In this document: one piece after another, positions 1 through 15,266 of the stretch
How positions within the stretch are numbered: the stretch's first letter is position 1
How the letters are laid out: each line of letters opens with the position of its first letter
The notes under the pieces: generated by a model
What the model saw: only the letters and a program-made list of their open reading frames with translations
Told to the model about the DNA's origin: nothing
The model's database searches: none
Source of the DNA: Chrysomallon squamiferum
Lineage: Eukaryota > Mollusca > Gastropoda > Neomphalida > Peltospiridae
Reading direction: 5' to 3'
NCBI GenBank assembly: GCA_012295275.1
Contig: CM022669.1
Span: forward strand, 18,529,591-18,593,590
DNA: 64,000 nucleotides
Translations under genes and position numbers: made by a program

Positions 1-2680
1 TCATGAACCAACTCAGCTCATTACACAGTATGTGTGTGTGTGTGTGTGTGTCTCTGAGTATAATTTCATTGTTTTGTACTTTGAATCCATTTTATTTTTT
101 CCCTTTCAACAGTATACTAAATTTACGACCAATTTCTATTCATCTTAGAATCAACGTATATTAAAAATGTATTCTTACAAGAACTCAGATATAAAATAAT
201 ATTTTTGACCAATTCTGCCTCTTGTTATGATGAGCAATTTATTTTTTAAAAATTAATTTCATAAAATTTCAAATGTAAAAAATACTACAATATATTTAAA
301 ACGACACCAAAAATCACATAAAAATAAAATATGAAAACCATTATTTAATAGCCATAACCTTTAAAAAAAATATATTCACTTATTAATATTGTGTGTTTTT
401 GTGTATACAAATACCATAAATTAACAATTTTATCTTTGTTAAACCATAGTGGACAAGAAATTATTAAGTAAAGTAATTTTTAGTCTATAATCTTTTCTTG
501 CTTAGTGCAACAATATTAATTAACTTCTAATCTTATCTGCTTGCAAAATTAAATTTTTTTAGTCATTTTTAAAAATTAAATGTTAAATATTTCACTTTGA
601 AATAAATGCTTTAAAAAAAAAAAAAAAGACAAAACCCCCAAGAAATAATAAATAACTTTTCTTTTGAAATTTTGTTTTTAATTTTTATAAATCATTATTT
701 ATTTTGTAAGTTTATTTCAAGAATAGACTTAATGTAAAATTAATGATAATGTTTTTGAAAATAAGTGAGTGTGTTTCTATAATATATATAATCTATGTGT
801 AACTCATGCTGTTAGCTTTTCATGTAAGAATATCAAGCTAGTGCAATTAATATGTTAATGTCCTAATTAGCAGGAAGGTATACTTTATAAGCACCTTCCC
901 TTAGACAGGGAAGTGCTTACCCTGTCCTTTGATAAACAGTTATGTGGCATTGGTCACAACAGACAACAACAAAATGGCTGCATGGAACAGAAAACACATC
1001 TGTATTCCATTACTCCTTATACCAATGCTCTGAACTTTGTGTGTGGCCTTGATATAGCTATAAATGCCAGGGATTTGAGTGGATGATGACATCTATGTAA
1101 TCTTTTTAAAAAAAAAAAAAAAAAAATAATAATAATAATAAAAAAAAAATAATAATAATAATAATCATAACAACAGACAGGAAGAGAAGAAGACATGGAG
1201 TGTGAAAATATTAAATTCAAAGCAAAACATTATTAACTTCAGGAAGATCTCTTTCTTAAAGTTATTTCCCTAATAAAGCAACACAAACAACATACATGCA
1301 CACACAGACACACACACAAACACCAGTGTTCCAGTTTTAAAATCTTTTTAGTGGTTTGTGCAACACACAGATAAACAAGTGTTTAAAGAAACCGGTGTGA
1401 AAAGAAAAACCCCACGAAAGTTTATCTTCTTTTTTTTTTCTTTTTTTTCTTTCTTTAACACATTTTGATTTCTTTGCCAAGAAGTGCATCAACACACCTG
1501 ATCTTTGTAACTCCTTTTAACACACTTTTCACCCACAAACAAATCTTTATTCTTTAATAGTAAAGATGGGACAAAAAAAAAAAAAAAAAAATGTGACCGA
1601 GAGATCATTCCTACCCTACAACTATCTATCAAACAATCACAACCTGTTAATGCAGGGTGTATGAATGCATCCAAAAAAAAAAAAAAATATATAATAAAAA
1701 ATGTTCGCCCATCACCTTCCTGTATTCATAACAAGGTTAATGCCCAGGGCAGAAAGAAAGTGCAGTAAAAAGGGCACCCCCCCCACTTTGTCTTCATCTA
1801 TTCATAAACCAGCGCAAAACCAAAAAAAAAAAAAAAAAAAAACTGCAGTAAAAAAGAAGAAGAAAAAAAAAGTTACTTAAAATTTAATGATATTCCAGGT
1901 CAGACCGACACATAGGTTAAGTTGACATGGCACGGATTAAATATACAGATTCTTGACACTGGTGGAAAACTTAACACTTCTGGTTTTAAAAGTCAGGCAA
2001 ACACTTTTTTAAAAGCACGATAAACCTCTTTTTTTTCATGTCAGCAGATTTTAAATCTGTTGAAAGATGATAATATTTTGATGGTGATTTCTTAATTATT
2101 GCTGTTGTGGTTGTGGTTTTTTTTTGACAGGTGGCAGTTTCAATGTTGTTGTTGTCATAGTAATTTAATATTTTGCTGGGACAAGAAAAATACTGTTTTA
2201 ATAAAAAATTTAGTAAATATCTTGCTTAAGAAATGCATTATCATTGTATGTATTCAGTTACTTCTTTAGTATATTTTGATTTTTATAACTAGTTCTTTCT
2301 CATAACTGTCTTTCTAACATTAATTGTTACTCTTTCTCTCTCAGTTCCATTTATTCTCTCTCTGCTATTTACTGATTCTCTCTCTCTCTCTCTCTCTCTC
2401 TCCTCCACCTGTTAATAAGTATTAATGCACTACCTTTTCTATAAATGTTAACTCATTTTTTTGATATGTCATAGGAAGATAATCATTAGACAATATCCAA
2501 AATTCTCCCTTAACTTTTAAAAATGTACCAGTATTCAAGTTTTACCTTCTTTTGTATTACATCCATTTAAAAAGAAGAAGGAAAAAAAAAAAAAAAAAAC
2601 GATGAAAGGAAAAGAGAAAAGAATCTTAAATACCCCCACAAACAAAAACACACACACACAAACAAAATTACTTATCACAA
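1..2680. other. AT-rich non-coding stretch with simple repeats
   Basis: No coding exon was recognised. The stretch holds a short GT run near 30-50, poly-A/AAT runs near 1110-1165 and 1575-1590, a short CT run near 2378-2402 and many A or T runs. A less repetitive patch at about 870-1090 contains CCTTTGATA, a TCF/LEF-like sequence, and a short hairpin. Confidence 0.6.
889..918. other. short near-perfect hairpin
   Basis: AAGCACCTTCCC (889-900) faces GGGAAGTGCTT (908-918) across a 7-nt loop. The stem is 11 bp with one bulged C. It is too short for a miRNA precursor as seen, and no function is claimed. Confidence 0.45.
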
Positions 2681-2689
2681 TAACCTAAC

Positions 2690-3170
2690 AAACCATAAAC
2701 CATATTTATCAAACAAAACCCCACTTCTGAGACGGGTCTTTGTAACAGTAACAGGAGGACTGCCACAAAACTGGAATGTCCCAGTTTTCCAGCCAGACAT
2801 GCCATAAAACAATCTGGTAAGAAGCTGGAAAGGGGAGGGGAAGAAACGGGGTTAACCATTACCCCAGCCCATGATTTCTATAACAGTGGACTTTTTTTTC
2901 ACACACTACTCATCTTCAGTTGGACAGGCCATCAAAGGTCAGCCTACCCCACGGCTGAATCAATTGATGAGTAAAAGCTTCAGACAAAAGCAAACATTGG
3001 CAACAAGTGCCATTGTGGTGTGGTCTGCCAGGCCCAAGTCAACCTCCCATGGGAACCTCAGATCATGGGAGCATGACCTCAGGTGATGGGGGTCAAGTCC
3101 TGATGTAATGAAGGGTCGTGAGGTCGACTGTGACCGAATTGAAAATGAGTTCAAAGCTTGATTGAGGAAC
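2690..3170. other. high-complexity non-coding island
   Basis: This is a unique-looking, higher-GC segment set in simple-sequence DNA. Stops interrupt all reasonable frames and no exon with splice signals was convincing. It contains several GGTCA/TGACC-type pentamers. It could be regulatory DNA or an old repeat. Confidence 0.3.
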
Positions 3171-3296
3171 CAGACAGTTATGTTTCTTTAGTTTTAAAAA
3201 CTTGTCTCTTTCAAGTTTATAATAATAATAATGATAAGAATAATAAGAAGAAGAAGAGAAGAATTATATCTCAGAAACCTATTATATATATAAATT

Positions 3297-3340
<44 letters not shown>

Positions 3341-3829
3341 AAACATATATTTTTTTCAAATATGACTAGGAATAATATCAAGAGTCCAAAAAGGAAAAGA
3401 AAAATTATCTCCAAATTAAATAAATAAATAAACTGAAGAAACAGCAACAAAATCAGTATATAATAAGACCAATGTTCTGGAATATTTCTCAAATTAAAAT
3501 GACCAGATTTCAGTTAGACACAGGTACAAAGTCTGAATTAGAATTCAGATAATAAATCATCAATATCTCTATTGCTTCTCCAGTTAGTAATTACATTAAA
3601 CACTTTAATACTGCTTTAAAAACTTTATTTTTTAATTTTAACTTCTAATGACATTTTTCTTTTATATGTTATTTATTTATTTTTATTTATTTTTTTAAAT
3701 TTATTTGCTGTCATTTTTCCTTTACTTCAAACAGCTTTAACTACATTCTTCATAATTTTTTCTTTCTACCTATTTTTTTTTTTTTTTTTTTTTTTTCCCG
3801 TCTTCTATTTCTCCGCCCATTAATAACAG

Positions 3830-4400
3830 GACAGACGACACTGAACAGAACAACATTCCACTCCATTCAGGAGGTGGATGATCCGGCAGACGCAGGTAAC
3901 CCACCTATTGAAGCCATTACGAGCTGGCTCACCTGCATTCATTACAGCAGGGGTCGTGGATCAGGTCAGATGCCCCCAGTGCAAAGCATCCTTTTATTGT
4001 GGCCTGACTTTTGCTGGGATTAAAGCTCAGACCACTTGTTGAATGTTGACATATCACACATCTTCACTTTAATTACCCTGCCTCTGTTCTAAGGGGTCCC
4101 TGGCCCTTTGATGTACCCACCACAGGAGCTTGACCGAGGGTGGGAACGTTCAAACAATGGGTGTACTCCTCCATGCCCCCATGTTCCCCCCCCCAGGAAG
4201 CTGTGGGTTTTACACTAATTCTCCTTGTGAGCCTACATTGTATATCAGTTTCCGGCTGTGACCCGAGGTCATCCTGACCACACTGGCCGAGGGTCAAATC
4301 AGTTATGGAGAACAAATTTTTGAAAAAAAGGTCCAACAAAAAGGCGGAAAAGGGGAGTTGATTTAAGAGGGAGTAGCCATAGAAACTGACTGTTGATGCA
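3830..4400. other. high-complexity non-coding island
   Basis: A higher-GC unique segment follows a long T run. A 110-codon minus-strand frame crosses it but shows no domain, no splice logic and no convincing composition. The island is notable for nuclear-receptor half-sites near 4259-4280. Confidence 0.35.
4259..4280. promoter_or_regulatory. cluster of nuclear-receptor half-sites with an ERE-type palindrome
   Basis: GGTCATCCTGACC (4267-4279) is a perfect GGTCA-N3-TGACC palindrome, the core of a steroid-receptor (estrogen-type) response element. It is preceded by TGACC (4259-4263), which makes an everted pair with AGGTCA (4266-4271). Binding is inference; one 13-bp match can occur by chance. 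Confidence 0.3.
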
Positions 4401-4577
4401 AGCAACTGTTATACCAAAAGTGACATTTTTAAATGTAAAGTAACAAGAATTTTTTGTTTATGTTTTTTTTTTTTAATTTAAAATTTGATAAAAAAAACCA
4501 CAAAAACCTGGAATACTGGATACTACTATTACTATTTCTACTACAACTACTCTACTACTTCTGCAAATGCTAAAAAT

Positions 4578-4636
<59 letters not shown>

Positions 4637-5149
4637 TATATATATATATATAATATGAAAAAGCCAAAGAAGACCAACAAATGCAAACAAACAAACAAAC
4701 AAATAATAATGATAAATTTTTTTAAAAATAAATGTTTTAATGATTATGTTGTTAGTTACAACACTCTTCACCATTTGCTCAATGTCACTACCAAATATAA
4801 AATGGTATACTAGAAAATAATGTCAATATGTAATATATCTACTAATGATCCCAGCGATGGTGTCAGAATCTTTGCCATTTTGATGACCTTTGGGCCAGCA
4901 AGGAAAACAATGCTAACAACAACAGTTTCCAAAATCTGGAGATACTCTGTGTTTACCAAGCTAAATCCTTGGGGGGAAAAATCAGTTTATTCAAGAGATT
5001 TCTTGTTTTCATATCACTGATAGTTTGGCATTTTCTGTTCAACACATTTTGATTTGTTTAGATGTCACTTGTAAAGAATACTGGTAAGAAATCCCAGAAG
5101 AGGGGTAACCGAAAGGAAGGGAGGGAAGTGAGGGAAGTGAGTGGAGATC

Positions 5150-6939
<1,790 letters not shown>

Positions 6940-6940
<1 letters not shown>

Positions 6941-7340
6941 ACACTACCCATTCAGTTGAGAAGAATTTAATCAGAAGAGAAAAACTGGGTGATGCAAAGA
7001 GGAGACATGGTGATGTATGTCACCAATCAGAACAAGTCAACACAAGAGGCAAACAGTGATCAGGACCCCTCTGACGGCAATCGTAAATCACCTGGGGTTA
7101 GACAGAGGTGCCCCTGGGGTCAGCACCTTGCCATGTTGACAAAAACAGTCAATGTTCTCTGTATCATTGTCAAGACCTTCACAAACACGGTGATTGCTTG
7201 GTTAGTGCGAGGGTGAAATGCACACATATGTCAATGGAACGACTGCAATAAAATATTGGGTATGATGATTTTATTGTCAAGAGTCTCCGACAATTAATTG
7301 GCCTCGGAAAAATATTTTTCAATTTCCAGTCTCTCTCGCG
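6940..7340. other. high-complexity non-coding island
   Basis: Higher-GC unique sequence without a convincing exon. A 75-codon plus frame is present but has no recognisable domain. It is possibly a conserved non-coding element, judged only by its contrast with the surrounding simple repeats. Confidence 0.3.
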
Positions 7341-7536
7341 ACAAAACTTTTGTTTGTAACAATCGGCATTAATATCCAGTTAGAAAGTGAATAGGTTTTT
7401 TGTGTGAGAACATAAAATTGCAATATTTTGTTGGGTAATAAAACAAGTTTTGTTGTTTTCTAAAGTTTTATGGGAGAAATATTTTTCAGTGTTCATTCTC
7501 GTGACAGTAACTGCCAGTAAAAACAGAATGTGAAAA

Positions 7537-7593
<57 letters not shown>

Positions 7594-7962
7594 TGTATAT
7601 ATTAAATAAAATAAATTTCTGATTTTTCAATATTTTTATTTGTATTTTTCGTTCCTGAATATAAAAAAAATAAAAGATTTTGTTTTGTTGATTTGTACAT
7701 TTTCACTTTCTTTAGCTAGTTCAAATAGGGATACATTTTGCTTTCGTGGGAATTGGTCAGTATTACTAATACATTAAAGTTAGACAAATAATAAAATAAT
7801 AAGAGATCACATATACATGCATAGAGTAATACCAACCAACACACACACAACACACACCCCACACACCACATACAGAGATATATATTCTTGATTTATATCA
7901 CATGATTTATACTTGCTCATATCAAAATACACATTAACACAAACAACACCCACACACCCACC

Positions 7963-8011
<49 letters not shown>

Positions 8012-9230
8012 TACCACCTACTGGCACAAATACTCAGATCATTATCTCTTTTATTCATTTCTACCAGCCAATATAGCAGCACTGACAACAAAAGCCATTC
8101 TGAAATCATCCACACAGCAATACAAAACAAGACTTGAAGGTAATAACTCCAGTGTCTGGTGTATATCAACATACAGGCCAGTGGGTCGACTGCCCAGAGA
8201 GAGATATGGCTTACACTGTATTATGGCAGACACAACAAAACCTGACTTGCCCTTGCATGTCTGTCTGTACTGTGTACTGAAAGATTTGTTATTATTCTTC
8301 TGATATCAGATACTTAAATCTGTTATGCTGAAGATATAATCGCTGCCTGATACATTATTTTAACCAGTTACTGGCAAGGAATAGTTTATAAATGAAGATA
8401 TATTAATTATATTAATATTAATATTTGTTATTATAAATAGTTATTAGAGTGATAAAAAAAAAAAAAAAAAAATTGTTATAATGTTGATAAAAGAAGAAAT
8501 CACTGTTTCAAAGAGATTTTCTAAGTCACAGTCTTTGATAAATAAGTCTAGATACACTTATTGGAACATGATATAGTATTACTATCATCATCATCATCAT
8601 CATTTATTCATTTATTCATCTATTAAAAAAAAAAATAAATAACAACAGTTATCATTAACAAGAAGCAATACCACCTGCTAATGATATACCAATCATAAGG
8701 AATCAGTTGGAATGGGAAATATCCCAACAGATTTGGTCCTGTGACCATGACATTAACACTTATCAACAGTGTTTCAATGACATGTCCACATGGACAAACA
8801 TATAATAACAGACACAACAAACTGTCTAGCAACCTTCACATTTTTGCACTAATCCTTAATCACATTCCCTACACAATTATACATCAAGCAGACTGTTGAA
8901 TAAAAACTTGTATTAAATACTTCAGCCAATAGCTATGAAAAGTGATGGCAAGAAAAGGAAGGGATACTAGAAAATAAAAAAGAAATAAAGAAAGAAAAAA
9001 TATAGAGAAAGAAAATATAAATCATTCAGAAGATAAAGAAAAACAGAAAAAAATAAAAATAAAAATAAAAACGCCTGCAAATAAACAACTTTTATAATTA
9101 TTAAATTTATTTAAAATGATTTAATTTTAATACCATTAATACACTATTATTATTTACCTATTTATTTATTTATTATTTTATTTATTGTCTATTAAATGCT
9201 AATTTATTTCCAGTTTAAAACACCTCTGTC
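7341..9230. other. non-coding stretch with CA/GT repeats
   Basis: Contains CA runs at about 7540-7590, 7840-7865 and 7965-8008, a poly-A run at about 8454-8472 and AAAT-type sequence at 8990-9180. A unique patch at 8040-8270 has no credible exon. Confidence 0.6.
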
Positions 9231-9369
9231 AAGTCTTGTTTATTTATTACTCTAAAGGTTTGTTACAGGGAACAGAGGTTAGATTGGGCTATCAGTGAGG
9301 TTACATAACAAGACAAACTAAGTCAGGGCTGGGGACAAAACCTCCACTCTTAAATTGCCCCAACATTTG

Positions 9370-10700
9370 TGTGCATATCAAATGGGTTATCTATACCAAA
9401 CAGGTTATCTAGAATTATCTAACAATGTGCAAATTTCTGATAATGCTAAATCTTGTAAGCTCATCCCCCAAATACTTACTTCTTGCTCTGCCCTAACAGG
9501 GTTATCAAATGGGTTATCTAGAATTATCTAACAATGTGCAAGTTTGTGATAATGTTAAGTATTGTCAGGTCAACTCCCAAATACTTACCTCTTGATCTAA
9601 CTTGACATCTGGTTATCAAACAGGTTATCTGGAGTGATCTAACCCTTTGCAATTCAGAATGCAGCATAAATAAACAGCTTTCAGATATACAATGTTAAGT
9701 ATTTTAAGGTGAAAACTCCAATCCCACTTTTAGTCCTTAACCCTCTGACCTGCCTTGACATCTGATTATCAAGATTGTCTAACACTGTGCAATAAGCCAG
9801 TCCCTCAGGCCAAAAAGCAGTTCAAGCTAAAAATTTACCTGTGATCTGTGCTTACGTTAGCCTGGATTTTAAGTATTTTAAGCTGTAAACTATTGCTTTA
9901 GAAACTATGTAAAAATGTTGAAATAAACCCAAACACATTATTAATCATTACTATTTTTATCTGCCCTCAACCCTGCCTTGAAATATCTTTTTACCTGCCC
10001 TGTAAATTATGAAAAAATATTACAATATTACCACACCTGTGGTTTTAGTAGAAGAAGATAAGGTGAACTCTAAAATGCCTTCCAGCACTGAACCCAGTTC
10101 CTTGATCTACCCTGAAATCTGTTTGGTTTTAAAGTAAAGTCTTCATGAAGAATCTGATACATTGTAATAACAAACTGCTAATAGCTTCAGACAAAACATA
10201 AAAACACACAAAGGTGAACCTCACTCACCTCTTCTCAAACCCTATCCACTGATATGTTTGATTAGCAAAAGGTTATCATGATGTATCTAATACAAAGCAC
10301 ATTATAAACATCAAGCCATTCTTATGTCCACGCTTCCCTTTCAGCTACAAACCCCACCCCTTTGATTTGCCCTTAAATCAGTTTGGTTATCAAAAGGTTA
10401 TCAAGAAATATCCAACTTTACAAAAAGCTAAATGCTATAAATTCAGAAAAAAAAAATAAGAAAAAAAAAAAAAAAACCCAACATCAAACTTATTCTTAGG
10501 TCAACCAACACCCCACCCACCCAGTCTCAAACCCCACCCCTTGATCTGACTTGAAACTTGTTTGGTTATCAAAAGGTTATCAAGGAATATCTAACACAAT
10601 ACTAAAACACTGGTTACTTCAGACAAAACATCAAACCATTCTCAGGTCATCGTCTCTCACATCCAGTCGTGAACCCTACCCCTTAATCTGCCCTGACATT
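9370..10700. repeat. degenerate long-period tandem repeat
   Basis: Related blocks recur with a period of roughly 110-190 bp. Each carries GGTTATCAAA(A/T)GGTTATC followed by a variant of TATCTAACA. The blocks are separated by a variant of ACCCC(T/A)TGATCTG(A/C)C(T/C)TGA. Clear copies lie near 9380, 9500, 9610, 10265, 10383 and 10563, with decayed copies between. No coding potential was seen. It is either an old satellite-like array or the inside of a decayed repeat element. Confidence 0.6.
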
Positions 10701-10739
10701 TGTTCCCTTCTTATCTCTTGCCTTGAGTGACTCCATATG

Positions 10740-11010
10740 ATGTATAGGAGCCGAAGAAGCTGATGGTGGCAATATGCTCTCCAAGTCCTGTAAGATTACA
10801 CCAGGCCATGCAACGTTACACAACCCAGACCAACAGCCAACCAAGCTTTTCCTCCATAACTCACATTAACCTCTGCCCCAGAGTAAAGTCTGGCTCACAC
10901 CCTGGGGCAATAAACAAGCTGGCAGAGGTCGGCAGGGGTCACCCCGACTCTGTTTATCTTGGTAATCTCATCATTCAAACCAGCACCAAATCTAGGTGCA
11001 CTTGTAGTTT
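10740..11010. other. high-complexity non-coding island
   Basis: Unique, GC-richer sequence next to the degenerate repeat. An 89-codon plus frame spans it but shows no domain or splice context, so I read it as non-coding, possibly regulatory. Confidence 0.3.
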
Positions 11011-11039
11011 GTGCTATATAATAAGAAAATAAATTTAGA

Positions 11040-12336
11040 AATTTTTCTTTTTTTTTTTTTTTTTTAAAGAAAAGCATGACCCTGATGGATGAAAATTCCA
11101 TTAAAGAAGTCAGGTCTTGTGACTTCTGGTGTAGCTGCAGTTTGTGTTATTTCTACTCCAAAATACATCTCATGATATCAAATTTCAAATTCTTGAAACC
11201 GACCTTTAAAATAAGAATTCATTATATAAAAAATAAAAATCATTATTACTTTTTTATTGTGACACTGTCATTTATTGTGAGAAATAGAAAAACATATTTC
11301 AAGAGTTTTCTAAAACATCTGTGAATGAGAATTCATCATAAACATCACTGCTCCTTTTCTTCTTCCATTTGTATCATTTACACTCAGCAACATAAAATTA
11401 CAAGACTTTTTTTTTTTTTTTTAAAACCCAGCCCCTATGAACAAACTAATGAATGAGAAAACCTAATAAAATTCTTGAGACATCCAGCAATATCGTAAAC
11501 TGCCATCAGTTATTACTACTACCAGAAACCAGGGCTGGCTGCTTTTATTAGTAAAAGTGATGACTGAAAGGGTGACTTGCCTAAGAAGAGGGACATACAA
11601 AAACAGTTGATCGTAAAACTATGCAGGACATGCTGGTGCTAATGGGCTTGTATCAGCATAACAAGAGGAGATTAAAAGTTAACAGTTTTACGACTGGTAT
11701 TAAAAACTTGGGGCAAGCCATATTTGTCCACCAAGTGTCAGGAGGCCATAGATTAGATTATTTGTCAAAACTGTTATCTTTGCTGGGATATAAAAACTGA
11801 TATGCCATAGCAGGTTCACTGATATGGTTGAGGACATAACAGTTTAACATGATCACTTCTAATCAGAGCTTTGGTGTGAAACAAGATTTATAGGGCACTG
11901 GAGATTCTTGTAAATGTGTATGCGTGAAAAATAATTATATGTTACACATACCCCAGGAATTCTTAAAACTGACATTAAGAGAGTATTTAAAGAAATAATT
12001 AGTTTAAACAACAACATCAATGACAACAATAACAACATTAATAAGAGCAGCAGAAATAATAATAATAATAATAATAATATTAAAGTAATTGAAAATATGT
12101 TAATAAAGTGTTTAAATAAGAAAAGAAAGATTTATTGCAGATAATCTTTACAGTCCTTAACATAATCACAGATACATTTTAATTAATTAATAACTAAAAC
12201 CTTTAATTAATCCATAACTTTTCAGTTTGCACCATCCAGCATCCTTTGCATGTCATTCTTTTGTGGAAGAGATCAAATAACTTCATAAAAATCAATAAAC
12301 ATTTATTGATAAATCAATGATAACTCAATCATTACT

Positions 12337-12405
<69 letters not shown>

Positions 12406-13630
12406 CCCCCCCCTCTTTCTCTTTCACACTCCCACCACCCATTTATAAACACACTCACTCTCACCTTAAAAAAAACACAACAACCAGCCCTCATCTCCAC
12501 TCATACACTCTCTCTCTTACACGTTATATCTGCTCACACAATTACACAACAGTCTTTCTGTGGCTGTGTCAAGAAAAGATAATTTGTTTTTCATTAACTG
12601 TTGATCTGCCCTTGATTAACTCTGTTGCACCAGGGCCAGGGTGAGATGAAGAGCACTAGAATACCTTTGATTTCCGAGTGTGCACAAACACACAGACAAA
12701 CACACGGACGCACAGACACACACACACACACACACACACACTCATACAAAGAGAAGTACATTACACAAAACTGTTGTACCTGTTATGTACACATATTGAT
12801 TGCAGCTGTTTTGAATTTACAGGCGTAATGCAGTTTATTGTAGTTCCCTCAATCCCGTTACTTGTTTCGCTAAAACTCATTTGAAGGAGTCAATTTTCTC
12901 ACATTTTTTTCTTTTTTCTTTTCTTTTTAAATAAAAAATAAAAACAAATCTCAATAAACCCTTCTTTTATTTAACATTATTTATTATTCATTATTTCTTT
13001 TCTTATTCACTTATTTTTTAATTTTCTCTTTCTTTTTTTTTTTTTTTTTTTTTGACAACTCGATAACCTTTTCTATTATTTTTTATTAATTTTATTATTA
13101 TTATTTTTTCGACAGTGTATTTATTATAAAGCAACTCAAACACTGAACTCTTTTTGGAACAAACGTTGCATGAAAAACGGCCACATTTTTCAATTAGAGA
13201 AAACAGAGAGAAGATTAAAAATGTCAGTTCATATCCCATTGACCGAACAGGTAAAAGGAAGGCTTATGTTTGGCCTCTGGTGTTGCAGAATATGTTTTAG
13301 TGCTTCACAGAAGTCAGAGCTAATCTGATTTCTATCATTGTTAGATGACAATTAGAAATGAATACAAAACTGAAATAAAGGTTATTAGATTCCAGTTGTC
13401 ATGAAGAGAGCATAATAATAATAATATAATAAAAAACCAGTTTGAATGTATATAAAATAATAAAAATAAAAATAAAATAAAATAGATTAAATAGAAATAA
13501 ATAAGGCTGAATAATAATAATAATGGTCAATAACAGAGAGATGATGATGATGGATTATATAAATTACAAAAACAAATCATATAATCTGTCTTTATATTGA
13601 CAGCATTATTAATAATTACAGTTGCATTTC

Positions 13631-13671
<41 letters not shown>

Positions 13672-14010
13672 GCAACAGTAGTAATAATACTAGTGGTAGT
13701 AGTAGTAATTATAGTTGAATAGTTGTAATAATGATGATGATGATGATGATAATTGGCTCTACTGATTTAATTATAGGTTATGAGAATATAAACAGAGAGA
13801 AAAGTATGACATAAAAATTATCAATAATAAATGTATATATGATATCTATATATATATATGTGTTTATATGTATATATTTATGTCTGATCTTTATGTCTGT
13901 CTGTCTGTATGTATATAAGAATGAATGCATATATTTTCAAACACACAAAGACACAGATGATACAGAGAGACAAATTACAGATATGTAAGTGTAATCTTCA
14001 TTTCCACGAA
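11040..14010. other. AT-rich stretch, no gene seen
   Basis: Holds poly-T runs at about 11048-11066 and 13030-13053, AAT runs at about 12057-12080 and 13632-13672, a CT array and CA runs at about 12716-12740. The calmer patch at 11500-11900 shows no exon. Confidence 0.6.
12341..12402. repeat. (CT)n microsatellite followed by a C run
   Basis: About 62 bp of uninterrupted CT, followed directly by an 11-base C run. Confidence 0.95.
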
Positions 14011-14019
14011 CAATCGTCA

Positions 14020-14270
14020 AAACAAACCACACAGAACATCATTTACATAATAATCTACTCCCTACTTGTGTGACACACATAAATGATTTATCAAGTTTCT
14101 ACATCAGTGTAGCACGGCTTGCAAATGGCAACCTTTGATGCAGCTATTATATTTGTTATTGTTATTTATGGTAGTACGGGGGCTTTGATCTCTCGGCTCT
14201 GGTCAGCTGAAATAATGGCAGTTGGCATTAAGTGATCTCCGCTGGAAACATCAAATAAACACATAATTTC
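14020..14270. other. high-complexity non-coding island
   Basis: A unique segment with balanced base composition between GT/GA repeats and AT-rich DNA. No open frame with splice signals was seen. It is a candidate conserved non-coding element. Confidence 0.35.
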
Positions 14271-14299
14271 TCTTTATCTAATAACCCCGCAATTTCTGA

Positions 14300-14395
14300 A
14301 TGTTATGAATAGTGTATTAAGTATTATTTAATTTTATTGGCATTATGTGTGTTTAAACACTGTGGATGTGTGTGTGTGTGTGTGTGTGTGCAAGG

Positions 14396-14430
<35 letters not shown>

Positions 14431-15214
14431 TGTGTTTGTGTGGTTGTGAGAGAGAGAGAGAGAGAGACTGTATGTGTGTATATATATATATATAGATATA
14501 TACATGGAATGATCAAAAAAAAGAAAAAGAAAGAAAGAAAGAAGCTTTCTTCAAAAAAGAACAGCAGAAAGAAAAAGAAGACAGATTAAAAGAAAAGAAA
14601 AGAAAAAGAGTATAAAAGAGAAAACATGAAACAAAAATTTGCTTTAAAAAGCAATCAGTAATACTCAACTTCAGTATAAAATCATTTATATAACACTTTG
14701 TAAAGAGTATCACAAGAGAATCTAGATAAGACTAACATGATAAAAAACAACATATTTATCCTTTGTTTTTAGCAATCTCGACCTGGTCAGAAAAAGTCAC
14801 CAGATCAGTGGAGTCTTTGATTTGTCACTAATTTGTCACTAATTTGTCTCACTGAGTGCTCACATCAAAGAGAACTCAAGTGATTGGTACTTGAATTACT
14901 GCGGCAATTAAAAACAAACCACAGCAGTAAGTTGTCAGCTGACCTGTACAGAAACTCCAAGGAGTGGCAGACATCAAAGGTTAATAGATTTTCACCACCG
15001 GCATATCCCAGCCTCGCCCACAGTTTTCCCCCAACATTCTCTACCCACTTAATAATGAAAACTGTGCTCATGCTGTTAAAAAGAAATAAATTTATTATTT
15101 ATCTCAGTCTGTCTATAGTTACTCATTTATACATTCATTCATTACTCTGAACTCTGATTCTCTCTCTTTCAGACACACATACACATGAACAGACACATGG
15201 ACACATTTACACAG

Positions 15215-15266
<52 letters not shown>

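Noticed and set aside
2828-2880. Minus-strand GWGNG as a possible next RCC1 exon
   Set aside because: Only a micro-exon of about 15 bp would be possible and the frame stops just after; chance is more likely.
3000-3060. Minus-strand DHTTMALVAN, resembling an RCC1 motif
   Set aside because: It lacks the preceding Cys-Gly and the following WGxNxxGQLG, and no splice sites fit the exit phase of exon 5.
4073-4405. 110-codon minus frame containing LGQCGQDDLG
   Set aside because: It superficially resembles RCC1 GQ motifs, but there is no blade pattern and acceptor and donor sites do not fit.
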